Assembly: GCA_963715995.1 (NCBI GenBank)
Contig: OY970283.1
Location: 1,860,001 to 1,924,000 of the forward strand
Direction of reading: 5' to 3'
Source: DATBDN01 sp963715995
Lineage (GTDB): Bacteria > Actinomycetota > Thermoleophilia > Solirubrobacterales > Thermoleophilaceae
DNA: 64,000 bases
Positions 54,711-63,305 of the stretch are shown here, piece after piece. A program made the position numbers and the translations under genes. The notes beneath the pieces are model-generated. The model was not told the DNA's origin. It ran no database searches and saw only the letters and a list, made by a program, of their open reading frames with translations. How positions within the stretch are numbered: the stretch's first letter is position 1; each line of letters starts with the position of its first letter.

Positions 54711-55040
54711 AGGGCTCGAGCGGCATGGTTCGCGAGCACGTGGCAAACCTGAGTGATCGCAGCGGCGCGATTTAGGGAGCAACCGTCAATTGGTGTCGCA
54801 TAGCGACAGTTATTGACGGTTGCGGCGCCACCGAGGGGAGCAACGTTCAATTCCTCCCGCATAGCGGGAACTATTGAAACGAAGCGAGCGCGTCCGCGGG
54901 GCGAAGCGGCCGGCGCGAGAGCGCAAGCGCCACTCCAGCCACCCCTTGGCCGAGGCAGTTTCCAAACCGCAGCGAGGGGTCGGCTGGCGGCAGGGCGGGG
55001 CCGGACGGCGGCAGAGCGGGGCCGGCGCGCCTGGCGGACA
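54711..55040 (+). repeat. Composite palindromic intergenic repeat, copy C
   Basis: Same orientation and module order as copy A. The left arm of P1 (CTCGAGCGGCATGGTTCGCG, then AGCAC) is present at 54716-54739, but the right half is replaced by unrelated sequence, so P1 is broken. P2 at 54779-54823 is perfect (12-bp outer stem, TGTCGC/GCGACA inner stem, ATA apex). P3 is at 54840-54881 with one extra A in the 3' arm. M4 is at 54928-54973, followed by GGCGGCAGAGCGGGGCCGG-type tandem repeats to about 55030. It lies between convergent genes, and no credible protein is encoded. Confidence 0.9.
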
Positions 55041-55053
55041 CCGCCAATGAGCA

Positions 55054-55878
55054 CTACCCAGCCAGCCGAAACCGCTTGTCGAGCGCAGCCGCCACCCGCA
55101 TCACCGCCGCATCCACGCGCGACGCCGGTGGCGCATCGGGTGGCAGCGGGCCGTTCGCGAAGGCGGCTTTCCGCAGGCCGTTCAGCGACCCGGCGACCGT
55201 GTTCTTCTGCGGGCCAAGGGAGGCCTTCAGGTTCGCTGTCAGGGCGAGCGCTCGGCGCCACAGTCCCCAGGACTCCTCGAACGCCAGCCGCGCGTTCGTC
55301 GCGTCGGCGCCGGACACCGACGCGTCGTAGGTGGCTCCCAGGCGCACCGTCACGCGCCGCAGGGCCTCGGCCTGGACGCCGCGGTCGGTGCGAGCCGCCT
55401 GCGAGACGAGGGCTTGGACGACGCCGTCCATCAGCTGGTCGCCCAGCGGCTCGGAGATGTCGCGGTAGTGGTCGGGCACGATGCCGTGGCGCAGATCGCG
55501 GTCGAGCAGCCCGAAGCGCGCCACGACCTCGCGGTTGACGACCGGGTCCTTTGCCCGCACGCGCGGAGCGAGCACGTCGTAGGCCGCACGCGCACGCCGC
55601 AGCTGGGTACGGGCATCGCCCGCCGACCCACCCGCGTAGTAGGAGTCCGAGGACGCCACCACGAGCGCGCGCAGCAGCTCGACGCTCGCATAGCCGTCGA
55701 CGGCCGCCGCGCCGTGGCGGGCGTCCGGGTTGCCGCGCGGCAGCGAGGCACCGCCGCCGCCACCACCACCACCGCAGCCGGCGAGCACGATCGCGAGCGC
55801 CAGGCACGCTGTTGCGAAGCGGGTCAGGGCAGGAGTGTTACAGCCCCGCGGGCTCGCGCAGGGCGCGTGGCACGACAA
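55054..55878 (-). CDS. Putative lipoprotein of unknown function
   Basis: About 257-274 residues. A lipoprotein signal (LALAIVLAGC) is followed by eight glycines, then a helical domain rich in Arg/Ala/Leu (YDVLAPRVRAKDPVVNREVV, LMDGVVQALVSQAARTDRGV). No family is recognised. The only ATG is at 55878, which overlaps the upstream gene by 41 bases and adds a Cys/Pro-rich leader; a CTG at 55827 would start right before the signal. The glycine run may be a spacer holding the domain off the membrane. Confidence 0.65.
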   Translation of the reverse strand: MSCHAPCASPRGCNTPALTRFATACLALAIVLAGCGGGGGGGGASLPRGNPDARHGAAAVDGYASVELLRALVVASSDSYYAGGSAGDARTQLRRARAAYDVLAPRVRAKDPVVNREVVARFGLLDRDLRHGIVPDHYRDISEPLGDQLMDGVVQALVSQAARTDRGVQAEALRRVTVRLGATYDASVSGADATNARLAFEESWGLWRRALALTANLKASLGPQKNTVAGSLNGLRKAAFANGPLPPDAPPASRVDAAVMRVAAALDKRFRLAG

Positions 55879-56260
55879 AGCGGATGCCCGAGCGCTCGTC
55901 GTCGATCGAGCAGGTCTTGTTGTCGATCAGCCCGAGCTTCTTCGCGCTCGGGACGAGCTTCATCTGGTCGAGATAGGCCTCATGGCCGCGTTTCCAGGTC
56001 ACGAGCCAGATGTAGCCCGTGTCGCGCAGGCGTGGCCGGTAGCGGACCAGCAGCTCGACGGCCTCGTCGAGGGACTCGACCAGGGCAATCGCCCCATCGA
56101 GCTCGCCCGACTTGATGAAGCCGCGCCCCAGGACCTCCTTGAGCTCCCGGCGCAGCTGCGGGCCGACGTTGCCGGTCACTTCCAGGCGCTCGCCGGGCTT
56201 CACGGCCAGCTTCTGGCTGGTGCTCCTGTGGCTGTAGTCGCGTTCGGTCGTCGTGGCCAT
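55838..56260 (-). CDS. DUF3052 family protein
   Basis: A 140-residue cytosolic protein. SQKLAVKPGERLEVTGNVGP, then LDGAIALVESLDEAVELLVRYR, TGYIWLVTWKRG and a late Ile-Asp-Asp-Glu-Arg/Arg-Phe-Val-Val block fit the actinobacterial DUF3052 family of unknown function. The length is typical. It is divergent from dapA with about 60 bases between them. Confidence 0.8.
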   Translation of the reverse strand: MATTTERDYSHRSTSQKLAVKPGERLEVTGNVGPQLRRELKEVLGRGFIKSGELDGAIALVESLDEAVELLVRYRPRLRDTGYIWLVTWKRGHEAYLDQMKLVPSAKKLGLIDNKTCSIDDERSGIRFVVPRALREPAGL

Positions 56261-56319
56261 CGGCGCGTCATTTTAGGAGGGACCGTCAGCCCTTCCGCCG
56301 CGGCTGGGATAATCGCGTC

Positions 56320-57171
56320 GTGGCAATCGGCGGCGTCCTCACAGCCATGGTCACGCCGTTCGACGCGAACGGCACCGTCGACGAGGACGCATTCGTGAAT
56401 CTGCTCGGATTTCTGGCCGAAAACGGGTCCGACGGAGTGGTCGTCGCCGGCACCACCGGTGAGGGCTCGACGCTGACGGACGACGAGAAGCTGCGCCTGT
56501 TCGAGCTCGCCGGCGCAGAGGGCGGCGATCTGTTCGTGGTCGCGGGCACCGGCTCCAACGACACAGCCCATTCGGTCCACCTGACCGAGCAGGCCGGCCG
56601 GATCGCGGGCGTCGACGCCGTGCTGGCGGTCACGCCGTACTACAACAAGCCCCCGCTGCGCGGGGTTCACGCCCACTTCGAGGCGCTGGCTGCCGTCACC
56701 GACAAGCCGATCATCGCCTACAACATCCCCAGCCGCACGGTGATCGACCTGCCGAACGACTTCCTCGCCACCCTCGCCGAGATCGACAACGTGGCCGCGG
56801 TGAAGCAGTCGCGCTACACCGACATCGAGGCCATCGACGGGCTCGACCTGCTGGCCGGCAACGACGACACACTGGCCGAGGTGATCGACGCCGGCGGCAC
56901 GGGCGGCATCCTCACGACCTCACCGTTCGCCGGACACGACTACCGTCGCATCATCGACGAACCCGAAAACCGCACCGCCATCCAGGACAGCCTGCGCGAT
57001 TTGATCGACGCGTTCTCCGTCACCCAGCTCTCGATGACGGTCAAGGCCGGCCTGAACCTGCTCGGCGTGGAGACCGGCGGCGTGCGCCTGCCGCTGGTGG
57101 ATGCCACGAGCGACGAGGTTGCCGGCATCAGGGGCGCGCTCGAACGCCGCGGGTTGCTGAGCGCGGTTTGA
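56320..57171 (+). CDS. dapA: 4-hydroxy-tetrahydrodipicolinate synthase
   Basis: A 283-residue (beta/alpha)8 aldolase condensing pyruvate and aspartate semialdehyde in lysine/DAP synthesis. TTGEGSTL and the catalytic Tyr in TPYYNKPPLRGVHAHF are intact; the Schiff-base lysine is about residue 162 in AAVKQSR. GTG start. The stop overlaps the rnj TTG. dapA-rnj pairing is common in actinobacteria. Confidence 0.96.
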   Translation: MAIGGVLTAMVTPFDANGTVDEDAFVNLLGFLAENGSDGVVVAGTTGEGSTLTDDEKLRLFELAGAEGGDLFVVAGTGSNDTAHSVHLTEQAGRIAGVDAVLAVTPYYNKPPLRGVHAHFEALAAVTDKPIIAYNIPSRTVIDLPNDFLATLAEIDNVAAVKQSRYTDIEAIDGLDLLAGNDDTLAEVIDAGGTGGILTTSPFAGHDYRRIIDEPENRTAIQDSLRDLIDAFSVTQLSMTVKAGLNLLGVETGGVRLPLVDATSDEVAGIRGALERRGLLSAV

Positions 57172-58838
57172 GCACCACCCTCCGCGTCCTTCCCCTCGGT
57201 GGCCTGGGGGAGATCGGCAAGAACATGACCGTCCTCGAATCCGAGGGCAGGATCATCGTGGTCGACACGGGCCTTGCCTTCCCGACCCCCGATCAGCTCG
57301 GCATCGACCTCGTGCTGCCGGACTTCACCTACCTGCGCGAGCGCGCCGAGGACATCGAGGCGATCGTGCTCACCCACGGGCACGAGGACCACGTCGGTGC
57401 ACTGCCGTACGTGGCGCGCCAGATCGCCGGAACGCACATGCCGCCCGTCTACAGCGGCGCGCTCACGATCGAGCTCGTGCGCTCGAAGCTCGACGAGCAC
57501 AAGCTGAGCGATGCCGTCACGCTCGAGGCGGTCGACCCGGGGGAGCCCTTCAACGCCGGGCCGTTCGACATCGAGTTCGTGAAGATGACGCACTCGATCC
57601 CGGACGCCTTCGCCGTGGCCGCCACCTGCGCGCTCGGCACAACGGTGCTGACCGGCGACTACAAGTTCGACCAGACCCCGGTCGACGGCATCCCCGCCGA
57701 CGTGGCGCGGCTGGCGGAGCTTGGGCGCGACGGCGTGCTGCTGCTGTGCGGCGACTCGACGAACGTGACCCGGCCCGGCTGGGCCACCTCGGAGACCGCG
57801 GTCGGCCCACACCTGATCGAGGAGTTCGCGAAGTGCAAGGGGCGCATCGTCGTCACCTGCTTCGCCTCCAACATCCATCGCGTCCAGCAGGTGGTCGACG
57901 CCGCCGCAGCACACGGCCGCAAGGTGGCGCTCGTGGGTCGCTCGATGCGCAAGAACTCGAACATCGGCCGCAATCTGGGCCACATCCACATCCCCGACGG
58001 GATGCTGATCCAGTTGCGCGAGATCGAGGACTACCCCGACCACAAGGTCGTCATCGTCGCCACCGGCAGCCAGGGCGAGCCGCTGTCGGCGCTGCGCCGC
58101 ATGGCCCACGGCGAGCACCCGAACGTGAAGGTGCACGACGGCGACACCGTCATGTTCTCGGCCACTCCGATCCCCGGCAACGAGCGTGCGGTCAACGAGA
58201 CGATCGACCGGCTGTTCCAGGTCGGCGCGACGGTCATCACCGCGGCCGACCGGCCGATCCACGCCTCGGGGCACGGGCACGCGGAAGAGACCAAGCTCAT
58301 GCTCAATCTCACGCAGCCGCGCTACGTCCTGCCGATGCACGGCGACCATCGCCGCCTGCGCCTGCATGCCGACCTCGCGGAGGCGGTCGGGATCGCCCCC
58401 GAGGACACGTTCATCGGGCACAACGGGCTGCCGCTGGACATCAACGACCGCGGCGCACGCTTCGGCGAGGAGCAGCGCGCCGGGCTCATCTTCGTCGACG
58501 GCGTGGACATCGGCGAGCCCGAGGACGTCGCCCTGCGCGACCGCAGAATGCTCTCGGCCGACGGCATCTTCATCGTCGTGGCAACCGTGTCCGAGCAGGA
58601 CGGCCTGCCGGTCGCGCCCACCGAGCTCATCTTCCGCGGCGTTCCATTCCTCGACGACGAGGACACGCTGCTGGAGGACCTTCGCTCCGAGGTCGAGGCA
58701 TCGCTGACCAAGGCGGCCGCGGATCAGGTGCGCGAGATCGACCTGATCCAGTCGCACCTGCACGACGACATCGCGACCTTCGTCTACCGCAGGCTCAAGA
58801 GGCGGCCGATGATCTTGCCTGTGGTCGTCGAGGTGTGA
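57168..58838 (+). CDS. rnj: Ribonuclease J
   Basis: A 556-residue metallo-beta-lactamase/beta-CASP RNase with endo- and 5'-3' exonuclease activity. Metal ligands are in LTHGHEDHVGALPY (near residue 69), with later TGDYKFD and PMHGDHRRLRLHA. The beta-CASP block VVTCFASNIHRVQQ, then VVIVATGSQGEPLSAL, is canonical. TTG start overlapping dapA (TTGA). The last 44 bases overlap the convergent histidine-kinase gene. Confidence 0.95.
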   Translation: MSTTLRVLPLGGLGEIGKNMTVLESEGRIIVVDTGLAFPTPDQLGIDLVLPDFTYLRERAEDIEAIVLTHGHEDHVGALPYVARQIAGTHMPPVYSGALTIELVRSKLDEHKLSDAVTLEAVDPGEPFNAGPFDIEFVKMTHSIPDAFAVAATCALGTTVLTGDYKFDQTPVDGIPADVARLAELGRDGVLLLCGDSTNVTRPGWATSETAVGPHLIEEFAKCKGRIVVTCFASNIHRVQQVVDAAAAHGRKVALVGRSMRKNSNIGRNLGHIHIPDGMLIQLREIEDYPDHKVVIVATGSQGEPLSALRRMAHGEHPNVKVHDGDTVMFSATPIPGNERAVNETIDRLFQVGATVITAADRPIHASGHGHAEETKLMLNLTQPRYVLPMHGDHRRLRLHADLAEAVGIAPEDTFIGHNGLPLDINDRGARFGEEQRAGLIFVDGVDIGEPEDVALRDRRMLSADGIFIVVATVSEQDGLPVAPTELIFRGVPFLDDEDTLLEDLRSEVEASLTKAAADQVREIDLIQSHLHDDIATFVYRRLKRRPMILPVVVEV

Positions 58839-60243
58839 CGGATTCGAGAGGTCGCGCCGGCAGCTCGACGGTGAACCTCGCGCCGCCGTTCAGCCGGTCC
58901 TCGTAGGAGACGCTGCCGCCGTGGCTCTCGGCCACGGCATCCACGATCGCGAGCCCGAGGCCGCTGCCACGGCCGCCGTCGCCCGCCCCGCGCACGAAGC
59001 GCTCGAACGCGCGCTCGCGGATCTCCTCGGGCAGGCCCGGGCCCTCGTCCTCGACCACGATGCGCACGTGGGCCTCGTCGGGCGCATGAGCGCTTGCGCG
59101 CACGCCGGTGCCGGGCGGCGTGTGGCGCAGCGCGTTCTCGATGAGGTTCAGCACCATCCGGTGGAGGTCATCGGCCCAGCCGTCGACCACGAGGCCTGGC
59201 AGGACGTCCACGCCCAGGTCGTGCCCGGCCGCCAGCGGCGCGGCCTCGCCCGCTGCGGCGCGGATGATGGATGCGATGTCGACCGGCTCGCGCATGCGCT
59301 CGCGGCGAGCGTCAGCCCGTGCCAGCAGCAGCAGGTCCGAGACCAGTCCGCGCATCCGCCGCGACGAGCGCAGGGCGGACTTGACCATCTCGGCATCCTC
59401 GCCCTCGAGGTCGGCCTCGAGCAGCTCCAGGTTGGCCAGGATCGAGGTCAGGGGCGTGCGCAGTTCGTGCGAGGCATCGGCCACGAACTCGCGCTGGCGC
59501 ACGAGCATCGACTCGAGCTCAGTGCGTGATGCGTTCAGCTCGCGGAGCATCTCGGCGAGCGTGCGCGACAGGTCGGCCACCTCGTCGTCGGCCAGCGGCT
59601 GGGGGAGCGCCACGGCGGCGTCGCGCGTGCGCGCGATCTCCTTGGCGGCCCGCGTGAGCTGCTGCACCGGGCCCATCGCGCGCCGTGCAACCGCCAGGCC
59701 GGCGAGCAGCGCCAGCAGCGCGCCGCCGAACACGCCGGCGACCAGGAACAGGCGGATGCGGTCGATCGTCCCGTTGGTCGACCCGCGCGGCTTCGCGTAC
59801 TGGATGTAGGCGACCGGCCGCGAGCTCTGCTGGATGAAGATCGGGCGCGACACGACCCGGTAGCGCCCGACGTCCTGGGTCGAAGCCTCCGGTGAGCCGA
59901 GATCCGCCTTGGCCTTGGTCGTCACGAGGATGTGGCCATCGGAGTCGATGATGCGCAGCACCGCGTCGCCGGCGGCGGCCTGCGTGATCGCGTCGCCTCC
60001 CACCAGGTGCAGGCCGTCGTTGAACTGCTGGACGCGCACGCGGGTCTGGAGATCGCCGACGGTGGCGCGCAGGTCGTCGTCGAAGTGGTCGCGCACCTGG
60101 CGCGTGGTGAAGGTGCCGACCACGATCGCGAACGCCGCGAGGATCAGGAAGGTGAGGGCAGCGGAGGTGACCGCCAGGCGCCAGCGGATCGGCAGCCGCG
60201 TGAAGCGGCTGAGCACCGGCGGCAGGATGCGGCTGCGGCTCAC
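58795..60243 (-). CDS. Two-component sensor histidine kinase
   Basis: A 482-residue membrane kinase. It has two membrane helices (residues about 25-45 and 165-187) flanking an extracytoplasmic sensor of about 115 residues, a HAMP linker, a HisKA domain with phospho-His about residue 259 (FVADASHELRTPL) and an HATPase domain (N box LNLIENALRHTP, G boxes DEGPGLP and GRGSGLGLAIV). It is coupled to the response regulator upstream by ATGA and forms a classic OmpR/EnvZ-type pair. The signal is unknown. Confidence 0.94.
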   Translation of the reverse strand: MSRSRILPPVLSRFTRLPIRWRLAVTSAALTFLILAAFAIVVGTFTTRQVRDHFDDDLRATVGDLQTRVRVQQFNDGLHLVGGDAITQAAAGDAVLRIIDSDGHILVTTKAKADLGSPEASTQDVGRYRVVSRPIFIQQSSRPVAYIQYAKPRGSTNGTIDRIRLFLVAGVFGGALLALLAGLAVARRAMGPVQQLTRAAKEIARTRDAAVALPQPLADDEVADLSRTLAEMLRELNASRTELESMLVRQREFVADASHELRTPLTSILANLELLEADLEGEDAEMVKSALRSSRRMRGLVSDLLLLARADARRERMREPVDIASIIRAAAGEAAPLAAGHDLGVDVLPGLVVDGWADDLHRMVLNLIENALRHTPPGTGVRASAHAPDEAHVRIVVEDEGPGLPEEIRERAFERFVRGAGDGGRGSGLGLAIVDAVAESHGGSVSYEDRLNGGARFTVELPARPLESVTPRRPQARSSAAS

Positions 60244-60920
60244 GCCGCGCGCAGCACGTAGCCCGCGCCGCGGATCGTGTGAAGGACGCGCGGCTCGCCA
60301 CCCTCCTCGAGCTTGCGCCTCAGATTCGAGATGAAGACGTCGACCGTGTTGGTCTCCGCGAAGGCGTCATAGCCCCAGACGTCGTCGAGCAGCGCCTGGC
60401 GCGATACCACGAGCCGCTCGTTGCGCATGAGGTACTCGAGCAGCTCGAACTCGCGCGCGGTCAACTGGATGTCGCGGTCGCTGCGCTGGACCTCGCGTGT
60501 GTCGGGGTTCAGGGCGAGGTCGCCGACCTGGAGGAACGCGCTGCCGCGCGGGGGGCGCCGTCGCAGCAGGGCGCGCATCCGGGCGAGCAGCTCCTCGCGG
60601 TCGAATGGCTTGACGAGGTAGTCGTCGGCGCCCGAGTCGAGCCCGTTCACGCGATCCTGGACGCCGTCGCGGGCGGTCAGCATCAGGATCGGGACGTCGC
60701 CCTTGTCGCGCAGCCGGCGGCAGACCTCGACCCCGTCGAGGCGCGGCAGGCCCAGGTCGAGCACCACCAGATCGGGCTCGAACAGCCCGGATTCGGACAA
60801 AGCGCCCTCGCCGTCCTCGGCAACGCGGACGTCGTAACCCTCGATGCGCAGCGAGCGCCTGAGCGCTCCCGCGATCTCCAGGTCGTCTTCAACCACGAGG
60901 ACTCGTGGCGATCGGCTCAT
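60240..60920 (-). CDS. OmpR/PhoB-type response regulator
   Basis: 226 residues. Receiver domain with acidic pocket VVEDD, phospho-acceptor Asp55 in VVLDLGLPRLDG and Lys in YLVKPF; C-terminal winged-helix DNA-binding domain (LTAREFELLEYLMRN, VDVFISNLRRKLE, IRGAGYVLR). It is transcribed with the kinase at 58795 and divergent from ftsK by about 50 bases, so it might bind near the ftsK promoter. Confidence 0.95.
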   Translation of the reverse strand: MSRSPRVLVVEDDLEIAGALRRSLRIEGYDVRVAEDGEGALSESGLFEPDLVVLDLGLPRLDGVEVCRRLRDKGDVPILMLTARDGVQDRVNGLDSGADDYLVKPFDREELLARMRALLRRRPPRGSAFLQVGDLALNPDTREVQRSDRDIQLTAREFELLEYLMRNERLVVSRQALLDDVWGYDAFAETNTVDVFISNLRRKLEEGGEPRVLHTIRGAGYVLRAA

Positions 60921-60970
60921 GCCTTCATGGTAGGAGCGCGCTTAAAGATTGGCGAAAAGAAGTAAGCCGT

Positions 60971-63277
60971 ATGGCAGGAAGCCGCGCGACCACCAAGCGA
61001 ACGACCAAGCGCAAGCCGCCCACGATGGCGGATCGCATGCGCGTGCCTCGCGTGCCCGAGCTCGATCAGAAGCAGGCCGACGTCGTGGGGATCGGGCTGG
61101 TGCTGACCGCCGTGCTGTTCGCATTCGTCTTCTACTTCGGCTGGAGCGGGGGCGAGGTCGGCTACGGAATCGCCCTCGCGTTGCGCTGGCTCTTCGGCGC
61201 CGTTGCCTATCTCACGCCGGTCGTGCTGTTCGCGATCGGAACGCTGCTCGTGATGCGCCCGCTCCTGCCCACCGTGCGCCCGTTCAAGGCTGGTGGCATC
61301 TGCCTGGTCACGGCGCTCGTACTGGGGTTCGCGGCGCAGACCTTCGGCCTCGGGCCGAACCATCCGATGCGCCACGGGGCGTTCGCCCAGCCCGCGTTCT
61401 TCAAGGTCCACGGCGGCCTGGTCGGCGAGGGCCTGTTCTGGGTCACGCGCACGCTGTTCTCCACGGTCGGCTCGCACCTGATCTTCGTCTTCCTGCTCGT
61501 GGTCAGCGTCATGCTCCTCACGGGCGCCACGCTGTCGGGCCTGATCGCGTCGCTGCGCGCGAGGGCACCCGAGCCGCCCGCGCGGCCCAAGCGCGTCAAG
61601 GCGCCCGAGGTCGAGCCTGCGGTCGTCAAGCAGACGCACGTGGAAGCCCCGATCGTGGAGGACGACGGGCCGATCTGGGAGCCCGAGCCGGAGCCCGACG
61701 AGATTGAGCCTGTCGAGGAGCCCGAGCCTGAGCCTGAACCTGAGCCGGGGCCCGTCGCGAACCTGACCCCGATGGGCAACAAGCTCGGCGCGATGACGGA
61801 GGCGGACGAGAGCGCGGAGTACACGCTGCCCAACCTGTCCCTGCTCAAGCGCTCGACCAGCAAGCAGAAGACCGATCCGGCAGCCGAGGCGCGCGTGGGG
61901 GCCCAGCTTGTCGAGGCACTGAGCCACTTCGACATCCCGTCGCAGATCGTCGGCACGGTCGCGGGGCCGCACGTCACCCGCTACGAGCTTCGGCTCCAGC
62001 CGGGCATCAAGATGTCGAAGGTCGCCAACCTGCGCGACGACCTGGCCTACGCGCTGGCGGCACCCGACGTCCGCATCCTGGCGCCGATCCCGGGCAAGCA
62101 GGCGGTTGGAGTCGAGGTTCCGAACACGGTCCGCAAGATGGTGCACCTCGGCGACGTGATGCAGGAGTCGCCCGCCGGCTGGTCGCCGCTCACGGTCTGG
62201 CTCGGCAAGGACATCGGCGGCAAGGCGATCGGCACCGACCTGGCCAAGCAGCCGCACATCCTGATCGCCGGCACGACCGGCTCGGGCAAGTCGGGCTGCG
62301 TGAACGCGCTGCTGTCGTCGATCCTGCTGCGCGCGACTCCGAACGAGGTGCGGCTCGTCCTGGTCGACCCCAAGCAGGTCGAGCTCAACTACTACGAGCA
62401 GATCCCGCACCTGCTCACGCCGGTCGTCACCTCGCCGCGGCTGGCCGCGAACGTTCTCCAGAACCTCATCCGCGAGATGGAGCAGCGCTATACGCACATG
62501 GCGCCGCTGCGGGCGCGCAACATCATCGAGCTGAACAAGATCCGCGTGAAGATGGGCGAGCCGCCGCTGCCGTACATCCTCTGCGTGATCGACGAGCTGG
62601 CCGACCTGATGATGGTCGCCCCGACCGAGGTCGAGGACGCGATCATCCGTCTCGCGCAGAAGGCCCGCGCGGTAGGCATCCATCTTGTGCTGGCCACCCA
62701 GCGGCCGAGCGCCGACGTGATCACGGGGCTGATCAAGGCCAACGTGCCGGCGCGGATCGCTTTCGCAGTCTCCTCGCAGGTCGACTCACGCGTGATCCTG
62801 GATTCCGGCGGCGCCGAGTCGCTGCTCGGCCAGGGCGACATGCTGTTCCGCCCGGTCGAGGAAGGGCGCCCGAAGCGCGTGCAGGGTGCCTTCATCTCCG
62901 AGGAGGAGATCGAGAAGCTCACGTCGCACTGGCGCCGCCAGGGCGAGCCGGAGATTCAGGAGGAGCTGCTGGAGGCGGTGGAGCCGAAGGAGGGCGAGGG
63001 CAGCGACGGCGAGCTCGATCCGGACGCCGACGACCTGCTGGCGGAGGCGATCGCGACCGTCGTACAGATGGGCACCGCCTCGACCTCGATGCTCCAGCGC
63101 AGGCTGCGCGTCGGCTACACGCGGGCGGGTCGCCTGATCGACATGATGGAGCGCCGCGGCGTCATCTCCGGCTACGAAGGCTCGAAGGCGCGCCAGGTCC
63201 TGATCTCCGAATCAGACCTGCCACGCGTGCTCGAAGCGCTGGGCGACACCGCACTGAGTGCTGCAGAAGCTGAGTAA
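60971..63277 (+). CDS. ftsK: DNA translocase FtsK/SpoIIIE
   Basis: A 768-residue septal DNA pump that clears chromosomes during division. It has a basic N-terminus, four membrane helices (residues about 38-200) and an acidic Pro/Glu linker (EPEPEPDEIEPVEEPEPEPE). The motor has Walker A near residue 434 (AGTTGSGKSGCVNALL) and Walker B near residue 537 (LCVIDELADLMM). A gamma winged-helix domain at the C-terminus (TSMLQRRLRVGYTRAGRLID) reads KOPS-like sites. The start at 60971 (MAGSR) follows GAAGTAAG; earlier in-frame starts lie in the divergent regulator gene. Confidence 0.95.
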   Translation: MAGSRATTKRTTKRKPPTMADRMRVPRVPELDQKQADVVGIGLVLTAVLFAFVFYFGWSGGEVGYGIALALRWLFGAVAYLTPVVLFAIGTLLVMRPLLPTVRPFKAGGICLVTALVLGFAAQTFGLGPNHPMRHGAFAQPAFFKVHGGLVGEGLFWVTRTLFSTVGSHLIFVFLLVVSVMLLTGATLSGLIASLRARAPEPPARPKRVKAPEVEPAVVKQTHVEAPIVEDDGPIWEPEPEPDEIEPVEEPEPEPEPEPGPVANLTPMGNKLGAMTEADESAEYTLPNLSLLKRSTSKQKTDPAAEARVGAQLVEALSHFDIPSQIVGTVAGPHVTRYELRLQPGIKMSKVANLRDDLAYALAAPDVRILAPIPGKQAVGVEVPNTVRKMVHLGDVMQESPAGWSPLTVWLGKDIGGKAIGTDLAKQPHILIAGTTGSGKSGCVNALLSSILLRATPNEVRLVLVDPKQVELNYYEQIPHLLTPVVTSPRLAANVLQNLIREMEQRYTHMAPLRARNIIELNKIRVKMGEPPLPYILCVIDELADLMMVAPTEVEDAIIRLAQKARAVGIHLVLATQRPSADVITGLIKANVPARIAFAVSSQVDSRVILDSGGAESLLGQGDMLFRPVEEGRPKRVQGAFISEEEIEKLTSHWRRQGEPEIQEELLEAVEPKEGEGSDGELDPDADDLLAEAIATVVQMGTASTSMLQRRLRVGYTRAGRLIDMMERRGVISGYEGSKARQVLISESDLPRVLEALGDTALSAAEAE

Positions 63278-63305
63278 TCGCGGCGGGATCGCCAGAATGG
63301 CCTGA